Source: Mesorhizobium loti (GTDB lineage Bacteria; Pseudomonadota; Alphaproteobacteria; Rhizobiales; Rhizobiaceae). From it: a stretch of DNA of 64,000 nt. A program made the position numbers and the translations under genes. Each line of letters begins with the position of its first letter. Positions within the stretch are counted from its first letter, which is position 1. The stretch spans positions 112,001-176,000 of the forward strand of contig NZ_LPWA01000120.1 in the NCBI RefSeq assembly GCF_001510895.1, given 5' to 3'. Below the pieces are notes generated by a model. The model did not search any database and was not told the DNA's origin. It was given only the letters and a program-made list of their open reading frames with translations. This document shows positions 63,985-64,000 of this stretch, piece by piece.

Positions 63985-64000
63985 ATGAACAGCGCGGCCC
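63985..64000 (+). CDS. xerD: Probable start of tyrosine recombinase XerD (partial)
   Basis: ATGAACAGCGCGGCCC reads MNSAA before the window ends. In rhizobia the gene after aroK and the small membrane peptide is xerD, whose protein begins with a similar MN-x-A segment. Only five codons are visible, so this is inferred from gene order. Confidence 0.3.

Overview
The window is bacterial chromosome from a Mesorhizobium-like member of the Hyphomicrobiales (Alphaproteobacteria). The evidence is uniformly GC-rich coding sequence, rhizobial gene neighbourhoods (tlpA/argH/lysA, hpt/ftsEX, metXW, cobS-cobT, aroK-aroB), a CtrA-type box, a SAM-II riboswitch before metX, and several copies of dispersed palindromic repeats of the kind common in mesorhizobia. 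No rRNA, tRNA, CRISPR array, insertion sequence, phage or plasmid function was recognised.

Layout. 1-4033 (minus): the ugpB-A-E-C glycerol-3-phosphate importer; ugpC runs off the left edge. 4255-7882: an EEP-fold hydrolase and an MHYT/GGDEF/EAL cyclic-di-GMP protein. 7915-16047: tlpA diverging from argH, a small lipoprotein, lysA, an ArsR regulator, a threonine-dehydratase-like enzyme, a DUF4175/TIGR02302 membrane protein and a glyoxalase-fold protein. 16185-18207: a LysR regulator diverging from an EamA exporter whose leader holds its own promoter-like sequence, three hairpins and an intrinsic terminator. 18214-25166: response regulator, hpt, ftsE-ftsX with a CtrA box, a YdcF protein, a PNPOx/LysR pair and plsC. 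25173-29522: LysE exporter, aldo/keto reductase, ChaC-like cyclotransferase, DUF2125 and a PfkB kinase. 29537-33809: tyrC-hisC (minus) and, divergently, SAM-II plus terminator, metX and metW. 33877-39586: two glycosyltransferases, a DUF1194 protein, a YddA/SbmA-like ABC protein and a methyltransferase. 39790-46704: gloB, cupin, lysoplasmalogenase-like, EamA, DUF3108, rpmB, a YhhQ-type transporter with a possible preQ1-I riboswitch over its start, and an STT3-like membrane protein. 46746-51902: phytase-like esterase, cobT, cobS, J-domain protein, bolA. 51915-55755: acyltransferase, SGNH esterase, alpha/beta hydrolase and a Cys-rich secreted protein. 55975-60818: prkA-yeaH-spoVR stress operon. 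60974-64000: a CorC-like CBS protein, aroB, aroK, a 50-residue membrane peptide and the first codons of a probable xerD.

Nine genes (argH, lysA, the glyoxalase gene, the LysR gene at 16185, ftsX, hisC, the esterase gene, spoVR, aroB) are broken by one- or two-base indels, and nearly all are best explained as a missing base. Several are housekeeping genes and the protein sequence is well conserved on both sides of every break, so base-dropping errors in the assembly are more likely than real gene decay. They are listed as full-length genes with the break position given.

How the genes relate. The amino-acid genes (argH, lysA, metX/metW, tyrC/hisC, aroK/aroB), the cobaltochelatase genes and the cell-division genes form the core. 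The accessory parts are the two glycosyltransferases after metW, the PNPOx/LysR pair between ydcF and plsC, and the block 51915-60818 (acylation/deacylation genes plus prkA-yeaH-spoVR), which lies between bolA and the aroB group. The longest stretch without a gene is 31585-31922: its first part shows nothing beyond a short repeated 'ccaagatgct' string, and its second part is the SAM-II riboswitch and terminator.
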